19,970 bases of DNA from Chloroflexota bacterium (GTDB lineage: Bacteria; Chloroflexota; Dormibacteria; CF-121): contig VBGO01000085.1 in the NCBI GenBank assembly GCA_005882525.1, forward strand, positions 1 through 19,970, in the 5' to 3' direction. Of this stretch, positions 7,394-14,930 are shown piece after piece. Positions within the stretch are counted from its first letter, which is position 1; every line of letters starts with the position of its first letter. Below the pieces are notes generated by a model, which saw nothing but the letters and a program-made list of their open reading frames with translations, did not search any database and was not told where the DNA came from. Both the position numbers and the translations under genes were made by a program.

Positions 7394-8566
7394 CTAGGTG
7401 CCCGTGACGCTGATCGTTCCGATCATGAAGTCGTGGACCGTGCAGTGGTATTCGTAGCTGCCTGGTTGGGCCGCCGCCACCGACCACCGTTCCGTGCCCG
7501 GATTCACGCCGTAGGCGCTTCCGACCAGAATGCCGGAGTCGGTCACCCCGTTCCTGTTCAGGCCCTGACCAGGGCCTCGGGTACCCGGGTCGCCGATGAT
7601 CTCCGGATTCCCGTTCTCGAACTCCGTGCAGGGCGGCGGGGCGCCGGGACCGCTGGGCCCAAACGCGACGTACGCCTTGCCGCAATCCCATCCGAAGGGG
7701 CCCGGAAGGTTTGCGTCGGGACCAAACCCGACTGTATGCGGCTCGAATGCGCCCCAGAGGAACTTGACCGAGTCACCGGATACGACGTTGGGTAGCGAGC
7801 GCGGCATCATCCCGAGGATGGCGGCGTGCAGGGTGCTGGTCGTATCGCCGACGTGGACCGACCAGGTGCGGCTGCCGGGAGCACCGCTGGGAGCGGCGTT
7901 GTTATCGTTGGCGATCAGGCTGGTCGCCTCCGACTGATCCTGCAGGAATTGAGCCTGTGTCGCCGTGATCTGATTGCCGGAGTCGCTTTCCGCGCCGGAC
8001 GGGACGACATGCAGCACGCCCTGCATGCCCGGGTGAATGTAGCAGAAGTAGGCATAGTCGCCCGTCGGCGCCGTGATCTTGACGTTCCAATCGACGTTCG
8101 CCGGCTGGCCGGTGGCGGGATCGAAGCCCGCGATGGCGCCGGCGTCTACCGGCGAGCTGCCATCGAACTCACACGGTGTGCCCTGCGCCCCGCAGGGCGG
8201 GGGCGGCTCGAACGCCTTGAACAATCCGGGTCCCCCGGCAACCTTCGGCAAGCCCGTCCCCTTGGCCGGCGCGTCATCAGTGTCCGCGACGAAGACCGGG
8301 AGCGGTATGACCGCCGGGGCAAGCGCGATGGAATGAAACTCGTTCTTCTGAGTCTGGAAGTTGACGGTGTCACCCGAATGGACGCGCACGCTTCGGCCGA
8401 AGAAATCGGTGTACTCGACCACCGTGCCGGTCGACGGATCCTGGTTGTCGGGGTCGAAGTGACCGACGCCAACCGTGACCGTCGCATCGGCATGGGCCGG
8501 GACGGCCAGCCCCACGGCCAGCAGACCGGTCGAAGCCAGCACACTGATCGAGCGTTTCCAGCGCAT
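7394..8566 (-). CDS. Secreted double-cupredoxin (two type 1 copper domains) protein
   Basis: From the ATG at 8566 this is a 390-aa exported protein. A Sec signal peptide (MRWKRSISVLASTGLLAVGL, cleavage near AHA-D, residue 26/27) is followed by two plastocyanin-like domains. Domain 1 has the copper-ligand set H78, C175, H178, M181 (YFCYIHPGMQG). Domain 2 has H277, C375, H378, M381 (YEYHCTVHDFMIG). Each domain also carries an extra Cys pair (C125/C132; C295/C313) in long loops, probably disulfides. It should shuttle electrons or bind copper outside the membrane. An upstream in-frame ATG at 8599 is rejected because GGAGG lies 6 nt before 8566. It is divergent from a LuxR-type regulator. Confidence 0.9.
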   Translation of the reverse strand: MRWKRSISVLASTGLLAVGLAVPAHADATVTVGVGHFDPDNQDPSTGTVVEYTDFFGRSVRVHSGDTVNFQTQKNEFHSIALAPAVIPLPVFVADTDDAPAKGTGLPKVAGGPGLFKAFEPPPPCGAQGTPCEFDGSSPVDAGAIAGFDPATGQPANVDWNVKITAPTGDYAYFCYIHPGMQGVLHVVPSGAESDSGNQITATQAQFLQDQSEATSLIANDNNAAPSGAPGSRTWSVHVGDTTSTLHAAILGMMPRSLPNVVSGDSVKFLWGAFEPHTVGFGPDANLPGPFGWDCGKAYVAFGPSGPGAPPPCTEFENGNPEIIGDPGTRGPGQGLNRNGVTDSGILVGSAYGVNPGTERWSVAAAQPGSYEYHCTVHDFMIGTISVTGT

Positions 8567-8572
8567 GTGTTT

Positions 8573-8577
8573 CCTCC
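8573..8577 (-). promoter_or_regulatory. Shine-Dalgarno deciding the cupredoxin start
   Basis: GGAGG (minus strand, within GAGGAGGAAACAC) lies 6 nt before the ATG at 8566. This selects 8566 over the in-frame ATG at 8599 and places the signal peptide's basic residues at the extreme N-terminus. Confidence 0.8.
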
Positions 8578-8617
8578 TCGTTCCCACCTCCGGCAACACG
8601 CAGCGTCGCGTGCTCCC

Positions 8618-8646
8618 TATCTACGCGTGTCGGTCAGTGGCGTCAA
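8618..8646 (-). promoter_or_regulatory. Candidate sigma70-like promoter of the cupredoxin gene
   Basis: On the minus strand TTGACG (8646-8641) matches the -35 consensus at five of six bases. It is followed by a 17-nt spacer and TAGATA (8623-8618), a weak -10. The position gives a 5' leader of about 45 nt. The -35 box lies inside the inverted-repeat cluster at 8638-8662. Confidence 0.45.
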
Positions 8647-8662
8647 TACGCCAGAAGGCGTA
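8638..8662. repeat. Two overlapping inverted repeats reaching the LuxR start codon (candidate operator or RNA switch)
   Basis: TGGCGT-CAAT-ACGCCA (8638-8653) and TACGCC-AGAA-GGCGTA (8647-8662) are both perfect 6-bp inverted repeats with 4-nt centres, and they share the middle arm. The first covers the candidate -35 of the cupredoxin promoter; the second covers the ribosome-binding region and the first base of the LuxR start codon. They could be a double operator or two mutually exclusive mRNA hairpins. Confidence 0.6.
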
Positions 8663-9459
8663 TGCTCGCTCCTGGGAAGAGGGGCTTGGAAGGGCTTGGA
8701 CCGTCCGACTACGAGGCGGTGCTCGGTTTCCTGCGCCAGCTCTATGCGGTTGAGCGTCTGGAGGCCTTCCCACGAAGCGCGCTAGTGGGCCTAAGCCGGC
8801 TGATCGAGAGCGAGATCCTGACCTATAACGAGATCGATCCGCGCCGGCAGCGCGCTCACATGATCGAAGAGCCCGCTGGCTTCATCAATGCCTCACAGGT
8901 GGCGACCTTCGAGCATTACGCGCACCAGCATCCTCTGATCGCGCACTATGCGCGAACCCGGGAGAGCCAGCCGCGGAAGATCTCGGACTTCCTCAGCCTG
9001 TCCGAGTTCCAAGGCCTCGGCCTGCACAACGAGTTCTTCCGCCCGCTCTCGATCAACTACCAGATGGCTGTGACCATCCCGTCGGCTCCGCAGCTCGTGA
9101 TTGGGATCGCGTTGAACCGGTCTCGACGCGATTTCTCTGAGCGTGATCGCTCAATCCTCGAGACCATCCGCCCTCACTTGGCGCAGGCGTACCGGAATGC
9201 CGCCGAAAGAACGACGCTTGGTGAACGCGCGGATGCGGCCGAGCGGGCGCTCAGGTCGTCGCCGGCCGCCGCCCTCGCGTCATTGACGAGGCGAGAGCAC
9301 GATGTCCTCGTGCTGGTGGCGGACGGCAAGACGAATCGACAGATCGCCGAGCGCCTTACCCTCAGCCCTCGTACGGTACAGAAGCATCTCGAACATCTCT
9401 ACGACAAGCTGGGTGTCCGCAGCCGAACCGCTGCGGCAATGATGCTGGCTTCGCGCTAA
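8662..9459 (+). CDS. LuxR-family transcriptional regulator with N-terminal sensor domain
   Basis: The 265-aa protein has a GAF-like N-terminal region (about 15-180) ending in VIGIALNRSRRDFSERDRSI, a signature of a common actinobacterial/chloroflexotal LuxR-type family. The C-terminal LuxR helix-turn-helix (about 205-262) includes LTRREHDVLVLVADGKTNRQ and LSPRTVQKHLEHLYDKLGVR. There is no receiver aspartate, so it is a one-component regulator that probably senses a ligand or redox signal. The ATG at 8662 has AGAAGG upstream within an inverted repeat. It is divergent from the cupredoxin gene and probably controls it, itself, or both. It converges on the citrate-type response regulator with only 20 nt between the stops and no visible terminator. 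Confidence 0.9.
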   Translation: MLAPGKRGLEGLGPSDYEAVLGFLRQLYAVERLEAFPRSALVGLSRLIESEILTYNEIDPRRQRAHMIEEPAGFINASQVATFEHYAHQHPLIAHYARTRESQPRKISDFLSLSEFQGLGLHNEFFRPLSINYQMAVTIPSAPQLVIGIALNRSRRDFSERDRSILETIRPHLAQAYRNAAERTTLGERADAAERALRSSPAAALASLTRREHDVLVLVADGKTNRQIAERLTLSPRTVQKHLEHLYDKLGVRSRTAAAMMLASR

Positions 9460-9479
9460 ACGGATCGATTGCGCCTGGT

Positions 9480-10181
9480 TTATGCGCCGGGCGGTGCCAG
9501 TGAGCCGGCCGCGACCAGGTGATAGCGATGCTCGGGCCGGCCTGGCGATCCGTACCGCATCACGACCTCAACGCGGCCAGCCTGGACGAGGTGGTCGAGA
9601 TAGCGGCGGGCGGTGACGCGGCTGAGGCTGGCGAGGTCGGCGACCTCGGCCGCGGCGAGATCGTGCGCGGCCTCCTGCAGGATGCGCGTGACCAGCTCGA
9701 GGGTCGGCCGAGAGAGGCCCTTGGGTAGCGTCTCGCCGCCGCCGTGCCTGAGGATGTGGTAGAGCGTGTCGACCGTGTGCTGGTCCGCCTCGGAGAGTTG
9801 CTTGAGGCGCCGATGCATCGCCGCGTAGCTCTGTAGTTTCTCTTCGAGTGCGGCGAATCGAAACGGCTTGATCAGGTAATGGACGACACCGCCGTGCATC
9901 GCCGACCGGAGACTCTCCACGTCGCGCGCCGCGGTAATGGCGATCACGTCCACCCGAGCGGCGCCGGCTTCGCGGATGGTGCGCATGACCTCCAACCCCG
10001 AGATATCCGGCAGATAGATGTCGAGCAGGACGAGGTCGGGTTTGGCTTGCGCGATCAGCCGGAGCGCATCGGCACCGGTCCCGGCCTCGCCGACGACGGT
10101 GAAGCCCGGTACTTTTTCGACGTAGGCGCGGTGGAGCGCAGCGACCCGGAAATCGTCGTCGACGATCAGGGTGCGAATCAT
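9480..10181 (-). CDS. CitB/DcuR-type response regulator
   Basis: This 233-aa protein has a receiver domain with D8/D9/D10, phosphoacceptor D54 (VLLDIYLPDISGLEV), T83 and K105 (YLIKPF). A linker follows, then a C-terminal winged-helix/HTH region (about 155-225) with LASLSRVTARRYLDHL and RYGSPGRPEHRY. This layout is that of the CitB/DcuR/DpiA class, which usually regulates uptake and use of citrate or C4-dicarboxylates. The start codon overlaps the kinase stop as ATGA. The partner kinase is of the matching class. Target genes are not visible by motif, but the divergent ABC transporter is the obvious candidate. Confidence 0.92.
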   Translation of the reverse strand: MIRTLIVDDDFRVAALHRAYVEKVPGFTVVGEAGTGADALRLIAQAKPDLVLLDIYLPDISGLEVMRTIREAGAARVDVIAITAARDVESLRSAMHGGVVHYLIKPFRFAALEEKLQSYAAMHRRLKQLSEADQHTVDTLYHILRHGGGETLPKGLSRPTLELVTRILQEAAHDLAAAEVADLASLSRVTARRYLDHLVQAGRVEVVMRYGSPGRPEHRYHLVAAGSLAPPGA

Positions 10182-11794
10182 GCGGTTGCGGCCGGTACCG
10201 GCTTGGCGGTGAATGGCAGCCGGACCGTGAACAAGGCGCCACCCTGGTTCACCACGGTGACCGCGCCGCCCCGACGGGTCGCCACCTGTTGCACGAGGGC
10301 GAGGCCGAGCCCGCGTCGCGAACCCGGACCGGCCAGCTTGGTGGTGTAGCCCTCGGAGAAGATCCGCTCCAGCTCGCCCGCGCCGATTCCCGGGCCGGAA
10401 TCGTGGACCTGGATGACGACATCGCCGTCGGCTTTATGGATCGAAACTTCCACCCATCGAGGCCCGCCGTTCGACGAGGTCGCCGCGGCGTCCAGCGCAT
10501 TGTCGATCAAGTTGCCGACCACGGTGATCAAGTCACGCGGGTGACCGGCGTCACCATCGAGGCGGCTGTCGGGCGACAAGCGAAATTGGATGCCGCGCTC
10601 CGCGGCCACCGCCGATTTGCCGAGCAGCAATGCGCCCAGGACCGGGTCGCCGACGCGCTCGAGCAGCGATTCTGTGAGCTCCTGCGACACGTTGGATGAC
10701 TCGGTCGTCATCTGGATCGCCTCCTCGTGACGCCCCAACTCGATCATTCCAGCGATCGTGTGCAGTCGGTTCGAGAAGTCGTGCGCCTGCGCGCGCAAGG
10801 CTTCCGTGACGCTGCGGGCATTGTCGAGCTCGCGCAGCAGGCTCTCCAGCTCGGTGCGATCGCGGAAGGTGGCGACGTGTCCGATGGTGCGGCCGCGGAC
10901 CACGACCGGCATCCGGCTAACCACGAGGACTCGATCGGCGGCCAGCACCACCTCGTCGGCACCGGTGACCTGCCCGATCAGCAGATCGCGAACTCGGCCT
11001 GGAGGCAGGACCTCCGTGAGCGGCCGTCCCAGGCTGTCGCCGGACAGTCGTAGCAGCCGGCGGGCCTCATCGTTGATCAGCGTGACCTTCCCGTCGACAT
11101 CGGTGGCTATCGTCCCTTCTCGGATCCCGTGCAGGCTCGCCTCGCGCTGCTCGAGCAGCGTCGCGATCTCCTCGGGTTCGAGCCCAAAAGTCTGACGCTT
11201 GAGGTGGCGGGCCAGCAGCAGTGAGCCGATAACGCCAAGGGCCACCGCCACCAGCAGGTAGAGAGCCAATAGCGGGAGGTTGCTCGCCAGCTGGCGAGAC
11301 AGCTCCTGTTCCAGGAAACCAACCGAGGCGATGCCAATGACGCGCCCGCTGCCGTCGAAGATGGGCGCCTTGCCGCGGGCCGAGACGCCGAGCGTGCCCT
11401 GCTGGATGCCGACGAACGTGTGTCCTGCCAGGATCGCGCTCGGGTCTTCGTCGATCGGCTTGCCGATCATGGACGAGTTGGGGTGGGAGTAGCGGATGCC
11501 GTTGGCGCCGGCGATGACGACGAAGCTGGCGCCGGAGGCTCTGCGCATTCCCTCGGCGAGCGGCTGCAGGGTGCGCGAGGGATCCGAGTCGTTGAGCGCA
11601 TCGCGCACCGACGGCATGCCAGCGACCGACTGAGCGACGGTCAGAGCTCGCTGCTCGTACTGCGCGTCGAGCCGCTGTCGCTCGACGATGATGGAGACGA
11701 TCGCGCCGACGAGCAGCGCTCCCAGGACGATGGCGAGCTGGAACGCAAGAATCCGCGATGCCAGGCTGAAGCGCGGGCGATGCATCGCGTTCAT
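10178..11794 (-). CDS. CitA/DcuS-type membrane sensor histidine kinase
   Basis: The 538-aa protein has TM1 (about 14-36), a periplasmic Cache-type sensor (about 40-170), TM2 (about 174-195), a PAS domain (about 215-315), a SpoB-like dimerisation helix and an ATPase domain. The sensor contains IRYSHPNSSMIGKPI (R101, H104), the motif whose Arg and His bind carboxylate ligands in CitA and DcuS. H338 (RAQAHDFSNRLHTI) is the phosphoacceptor. The catalytic domain has the N box NLIDNALDAA, G1 DSGPGIG and G2 RRGLGLAL. All motifs are intact. The start is ATG at 11794; ATG 11785 is possible. It probably senses an extracellular organic acid. It is coupled to the regulator by ATGA and is divergent from the ABC importer. 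Confidence 0.93.
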   Translation of the reverse strand: MNAMHRPRFSLASRILAFQLAIVLGALLVGAIVSIIVERQRLDAQYEQRALTVAQSVAGMPSVRDALNDSDPSRTLQPLAEGMRRASGASFVVIAGANGIRYSHPNSSMIGKPIDEDPSAILAGHTFVGIQQGTLGVSARGKAPIFDGSGRVIGIASVGFLEQELSRQLASNLPLLALYLLVAVALGVIGSLLLARHLKRQTFGLEPEEIATLLEQREASLHGIREGTIATDVDGKVTLINDEARRLLRLSGDSLGRPLTEVLPPGRVRDLLIGQVTGADEVVLAADRVLVVSRMPVVVRGRTIGHVATFRDRTELESLLRELDNARSVTEALRAQAHDFSNRLHTIAGMIELGRHEEAIQMTTESSNVSQELTESLLERVGDPVLGALLLGKSAVAAERGIQFRLSPDSRLDGDAGHPRDLITVVGNLIDNALDAAATSSNGGPRWVEVSIHKADGDVVIQVHDSGPGIGAGELERIFSEGYTTKLAGPGSRRGLGLALVQQVATRRGGAVTVVNQGGALFTVRLPFTAKPVPAATA

Positions 11795-11821
11795 CGTAGC
11801 CCGTCATCACGAGCGGAGGAA

Positions 11822-11847
11822 GCGACCACAACGACCAAAACGGTCGC
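11822..11847. repeat. Inverted repeat in the CitA-type kinase / ABC transporter divergent spacer
   Basis: GCGACC (11822-11827) and GGTCGC (11842-11847) form outer arms. A second copy of the arm, CGACC (11832-11836), makes a tighter repeat with the same right arm (5-nt loop AAAAC). It lies between the two divergent starts (11794 and about 11890), a natural place for a regulator site. No convincing -35/-10 pair was found in either direction. Confidence 0.35.
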
Positions 11848-11889
11848 AAACTCCGGAAGCCTTTTCAGCAGCCATCCGGCCCATTTACG

Positions 11890-12708
11890 GTGACGGCGAT
11901 GGCCAGCCCGTCGATCGAGCTGCGCGGCGTCACCAAGCGGTTCGCCACCCCTAAGGGCGGCATCTACACCGCCCTGCGCGATCTCACGATGGACGTCGCA
12001 CCCGGCGAGTTCTGTGCCGTCGTCGGGCCGACCGGCTGCGGGAAATCGACGACCCTGGCGCTGATTTCCGGCCTGGAGCTCGCCAGCGCTGGCGAGGTAC
12101 GAGTGGAGGGCCGCCCGGTCAAGGGCATCGCCGACGGCATCGGCTACGTCTTCCAGACCGACGCCGTCTTCCCCTGGAAGACGGTGCTCGACAACGTGGC
12201 GGCGGGTCCTCGCTACCACGGCGCGCCGGGCCGCGATGCCCATGCTCGGGCGAAGGATTGGATTGCCCGGGTAGGACTGGCCGGCTTCGAGGACCGTTAT
12301 CCGCACCAGCTGTCGGGTGGCATGCGCAAGCGAGTCGGCCTGGCCCAGAGCCTGATCAACGGTCCACGGATCCTGCTGATGGACGAGCCCTTCTCTGCTC
12401 TCGACGTGCAGACGCGAACGCTGATGGAGGACGAGTTGCTCGCCTTGTGGGCGTCAACCTCCGCCTCGGTTGTCTTTGTCACGCATGACCTCGAGGAAGC
12501 GATCGCACTCGCCGATCGGGTGGTCGTCCTCACCGCTGGGCCAGGGACCGTCAAAGGCACCTACGAGGTGGATCTGCCGCGGCCGCGGAACGTCGCCGAG
12601 ATCCGGTTTCAGCCCCGCTTCGCGCAGATCTACGAGGCGATTTGGAGTCAGCTACGAGATGAGGTGCTGGTGAGCTATGAGCGTCAGAAGCACGGTGCCG
12701 CCGTCTAG
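11890..12708 (+). CDS. NitT/TauT-type ABC importer, ATP-binding protein
   Basis: This 272-aa ATPase has Walker A GPTGCGKST (46-54), a Q loop VFQTDAVFPW, signature LSGGM (141-145), Walker B ILLMDEP (161-167), D loop SALD and H loop VTHD (H199). The FQTDAVFPW block and the C-terminal YEVDLPRPR are typical of the NitT/TauT group (nitrate, sulfonate, aromatic acid, pyrimidine-precursor uptake). The start is GTG at 11890 or ATG at 11899; neither has a strong Shine-Dalgarno. The 3' end overlaps the permease gene by 32 nt, so the two are translated together. With the permease and lipoprotein it forms a complete importer. Confidence 0.93.
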   Translation: MTAMASPSIELRGVTKRFATPKGGIYTALRDLTMDVAPGEFCAVVGPTGCGKSTTLALISGLELASAGEVRVEGRPVKGIADGIGYVFQTDAVFPWKTVLDNVAAGPRYHGAPGRDAHARAKDWIARVGLAGFEDRYPHQLSGGMRKRVGLAQSLINGPRILLMDEPFSALDVQTRTLMEDELLALWASTSASVVFVTHDLEEAIALADRVVVLTAGPGTVKGTYEVDLPRPRNVAEIRFQPRFAQIYEAIWSQLRDEVLVSYERQKHGAAV

Positions 12709-13645
12709 CGTGTCCGCGCATGGCGGCGTGCCGCCGTTCTCCAGCGCGGATACCCGCCGCCAGGATGGGGCACCGCCCGGTCCACTGGATGCCAAGGCGG
12801 AAAGCGCGGGGATCGACGCCGACCTCGTGGCGCGCCGCTCACGCGCCGCGCGCCGCCGGCGCTTGACGATCTATGTGCTTCGCCTTGTGTTTGCCGTGGT
12901 CTGGCTCGGCAGCTGGGAACTCACGACTCGCCTGAACATCGTCGACCCTTTCTTCGTTGGGCAACCATCGGGCGTCGTGGTGCGGCTCTGGACCTGGATC
13001 ACCGATGGCACGGCGCTGGGCCCGCTGTGGTTGCAGGCCGCGGTCACGATGGAGGAGGCCGTGCTGGGCTTCGTCATCGGCTCGGCGCTGGGCATCGTGC
13101 TTGGGATTCTGCTTGGACGCGTCGAGCTGATCGCTGAAGTCCTCTCGCCATTCATCAAAGGCGCGAACGCGATCCCGAGGGTCGTGCTGGGCTCGCTCTT
13201 CGCCATCATGTTCGGTCTATCCGTCTGGGGCAAGGCGTCGACCGCCGTGGTGCTCGTCTTCTTCGTCGTCTTCTTCAATGCGTTCCAGGGCGTTCGCGAG
13301 GTCGACCGTAACCTGGTCGCGAATGCACGCATCCTCGGGGCCGACAACCGCCGCCTGACAACCGAGATCATCATCCCGTCGGCGATGTCGTGGATTCTGG
13401 CCAGCCTGCACATCAGCTTCGGCCTGGCCATCGTTGGCGCCGTCGTCGGGGAGCTCTTCGGCGCGACAGCGGGCCTCGGACAACTCATCTACAACGCCGG
13501 CCACACCTTTGACGTGAACGGGGTATTCGCCGGAATGTTCGTGCTCGCCGTCCTCGCCCTCATTGCAGAGGGGCTGATCAGCGCACTCGAAAACCGGCTC
13601 ATCAAATGGCGACCCAGTCGAGTCAGCGGCGAAATACCGATTTAG
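12677..13645 (+). CDS. NitT/TauT-type ABC importer, permease
   Basis: The 322-aa inner-membrane subunit has about six hydrophobic segments from residue 64 onward. Its cytoplasmic EAA loop (REVDRNLVANARILGAD, 207-223) contacts the ATPase. Residues 1-60 are a hydrophilic Pro/Ser/Arg-rich cytosolic extension, longer than usual for the family. If that extension is not translated, a later start could be used, but no better ribosome-binding site is evident. It overlaps the ATPase gene by 32 nt and is followed after 16 nt by the substrate-binding lipoprotein gene. Confidence 0.92.
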   Translation: MSVRSTVPPSSVSAHGGVPPFSSADTRRQDGAPPGPLDAKAESAGIDADLVARRSRAARRRRLTIYVLRLVFAVVWLGSWELTTRLNIVDPFFVGQPSGVVVRLWTWITDGTALGPLWLQAAVTMEEAVLGFVIGSALGIVLGILLGRVELIAEVLSPFIKGANAIPRVVLGSLFAIMFGLSVWGKASTAVVLVFFVVFFNAFQGVREVDRNLVANARILGADNRRLTTEIIIPSAMSWILASLHISFGLAIVGAVVGELFGATAGLGQLIYNAGHTFDVNGVFAGMFVLAVLALIAEGLISALENRLIKWRPSRVSGEIPI

Positions 13646-13652
13646 GGAGGAG
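13645..13652 (+). promoter_or_regulatory. Strong Shine-Dalgarno for the binding-protein gene
   Basis: GGGAGGAG starts at the last base of the permease stop codon and serves the binding-protein start at 13662 (ATG) or 13659 (TTG). A strong internal site here would allow higher synthesis of the binding protein than of the membrane parts. Confidence 0.7.
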
Positions 13653-13661
13653 AAACGATTG

Positions 13662-14717
13662 ATGGACGGATCTAGACGTCGCGCGTTCGTTGCGGTAGGA
13701 GGGACCGTGGCACTAGCCATTGCCCTGGCTGCGTGCGGTGGGACTTCCAACAACGCCGGTTCAGGCAGCTCGCCTGCGGCGATGCAGCCGGTCGATCTCA
13801 AGCTCATGGTCGGCGGTCTCAACAAGCAGATCTATCTGCCGAACATGCTTGCCAAGCAGCTCGGCTATTTCGACGCCGAGAAGATCAATATCACCTTGGT
13901 CGACGAGGGTTCCGGGCAGGGGACCGAGCTCGAAGTCGTCGCGGGCAACGTCGACGCCGGATCGGGTGCCTACAGTCACCCGGTCGAGCTCAACGCCCTG
14001 GGCAAGAAGATCGAGACGATTTGTCAGTTCGGCATCGCGCCGGGCGAAGCGGAGATGGTGGCAACCAAGAAAGCGGACTCGATCAAGTCGCCGTCCGACC
14101 TGAAAGGGAAGAACCTGGGCGTCACCGACATCGGGTCGGGCACCCACACAATCACCTTGGCCCTGCTCGGTAAGGCGGGTTACAAGGGGTCCGACGCCCA
14201 CTTCGTGGCGGTCGGCGCCGGCAACACCTTCATCGCAGCCATCAAGAACGGGACGATCGATGCGGGCATGACGACCGAGCCGACCATTACGCGCCTGCTC
14301 CAGAGCGGGGACGCCAAGGTCCTAGTTGACCTGATGACACCCACCAGCACCAAGGCCGCGCTCGGCGGCGACTACCCGTTCATTGGCATCTTCGCCAAGA
14401 ACGACTGGGTCAACAGCCACAAGGATGTGGCCCAGCGGCTGGTGAACGTCTACGTCAAGACGCTGAAGTGGATGAAGGCCCACACCGCGGCCGAGATCGC
14501 CGACAAGATGCCGGCCGACTACCTGGTTCCGAGCAAGGACCTCTACGTGGCGGCGCTCAAGAACCAGCTGTCAATCTTCGGCACCGACTGCAAGATGCCG
14601 GCGGCCGGCCCGCAAACCGTGCTCGGCATTCTGCAGAACTACGTCTCGTCCTTCAAGGGTAAGACCGCGAATCTCAGCGAGACCTATACGAACGAATTCG
14701 CTAACAAGGCCAGCTAA
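13662..14717 (+). CDS. NitT/TauT-type ABC importer, substrate-binding lipoprotein
   Basis: This 351-aa protein (ATG 13662; an in-frame TTG at 13659 adds one Met) has an N-terminal SRRRAF stretch, a hydrophobic segment and lipobox LAAC (C25). It is therefore an exported lipoprotein; the Arg run followed by x-F also resembles a Tat signal. The mature part is a two-lobed periplasmic-binding fold of the NMT1/SsuA type: VGGLNKQIYLPNMLAKQLGY near the start, then LKGKNLGVTDIGSGTH and IKNGTIDAGMTTEPT. It should capture the substrate outside the cell. Family members bind sulfonates, nitrate, aromatic acids or thiamine/pyrimidine precursors; the neighbouring carboxylate-type sensor favours an organic acid, which is inference. 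Confidence 0.92.
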   Translation: MDGSRRRAFVAVGGTVALAIALAACGGTSNNAGSGSSPAAMQPVDLKLMVGGLNKQIYLPNMLAKQLGYFDAEKINITLVDEGSGQGTELEVVAGNVDAGSGAYSHPVELNALGKKIETICQFGIAPGEAEMVATKKADSIKSPSDLKGKNLGVTDIGSGTHTITLALLGKAGYKGSDAHFVAVGAGNTFIAAIKNGTIDAGMTTEPTITRLLQSGDAKVLVDLMTPTSTKAALGGDYPFIGIFAKNDWVNSHKDVAQRLVNVYVKTLKWMKAHTAAEIADKMPADYLVPSKDLYVAALKNQLSIFGTDCKMPAAGPQTVLGILQNYVSSFKGKTANLSETYTNEFANKAS

Positions 14718-14730
14718 CCGGTCAGTAGGG

Positions 14731-14753
14731 GAGGCCCGGACCATCCGGGCCTC
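14731..14753 (+). terminator. Rho-independent-like terminator of the ABC operon
   Basis: GAGGCCCGG and CCGGGCCTC form a 9-bp perfect stem with a 5-nt loop (ACCAT), followed by TCGTT. It lies 13 nt after the binding-protein stop. The T-tract is short, as is usual in high-GC genomes. Confidence 0.8.
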
Positions 14754-14756
14754 TCG

Positions 14757-14930
14757 TTAGGCCGCAATGCCTGCGGGCGGCGTGCCAGAAGGTGAACCCG
14801 CCCAGGCTCCAAGAATCTCACGGGCGATCCATTCTTGGGCACTCACCGTCACTAGTCGCTCGTGCAACACGTTGAAAGGGCCGTTTAGCTGCAACTGGAG
14901 GACCTCTTTTCCGGTCATTCCTGACCACAT
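14757..14930 (-). pseudogene. Short ORF resembling the N-terminus of a DinB-like protein (remnant)
   Basis: The minus strand reads MTGKEVLQLQLNGPFNVLHE, then RLVTVSAQEWIAREILGAWA, then a short Gly/Pro/Ser tail to TAA at 14757. It can start at ATG 14930 (57 aa) or ATG 14918 (53 aa). The pattern (MTGKE start, helix with L-x-L, a second helix ending in EW) resembles the first two helices of DinB/DUF664-type four-helix proteins, which normally continue for about 100 more residues with metal-binding His. Here it ends right beside the ABC terminator with no His ligands. I read it as a truncated leftover or a small protein; the similarity is from memory only. Confidence 0.4.

Noticed and set aside
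8567..8599. Upstream in-frame ATG for the cupredoxin gene
   Set aside because: It has no ribosome-binding site and would bury the signal peptide behind 11 residues, whereas 8566 has GGAGG at 6 nt.
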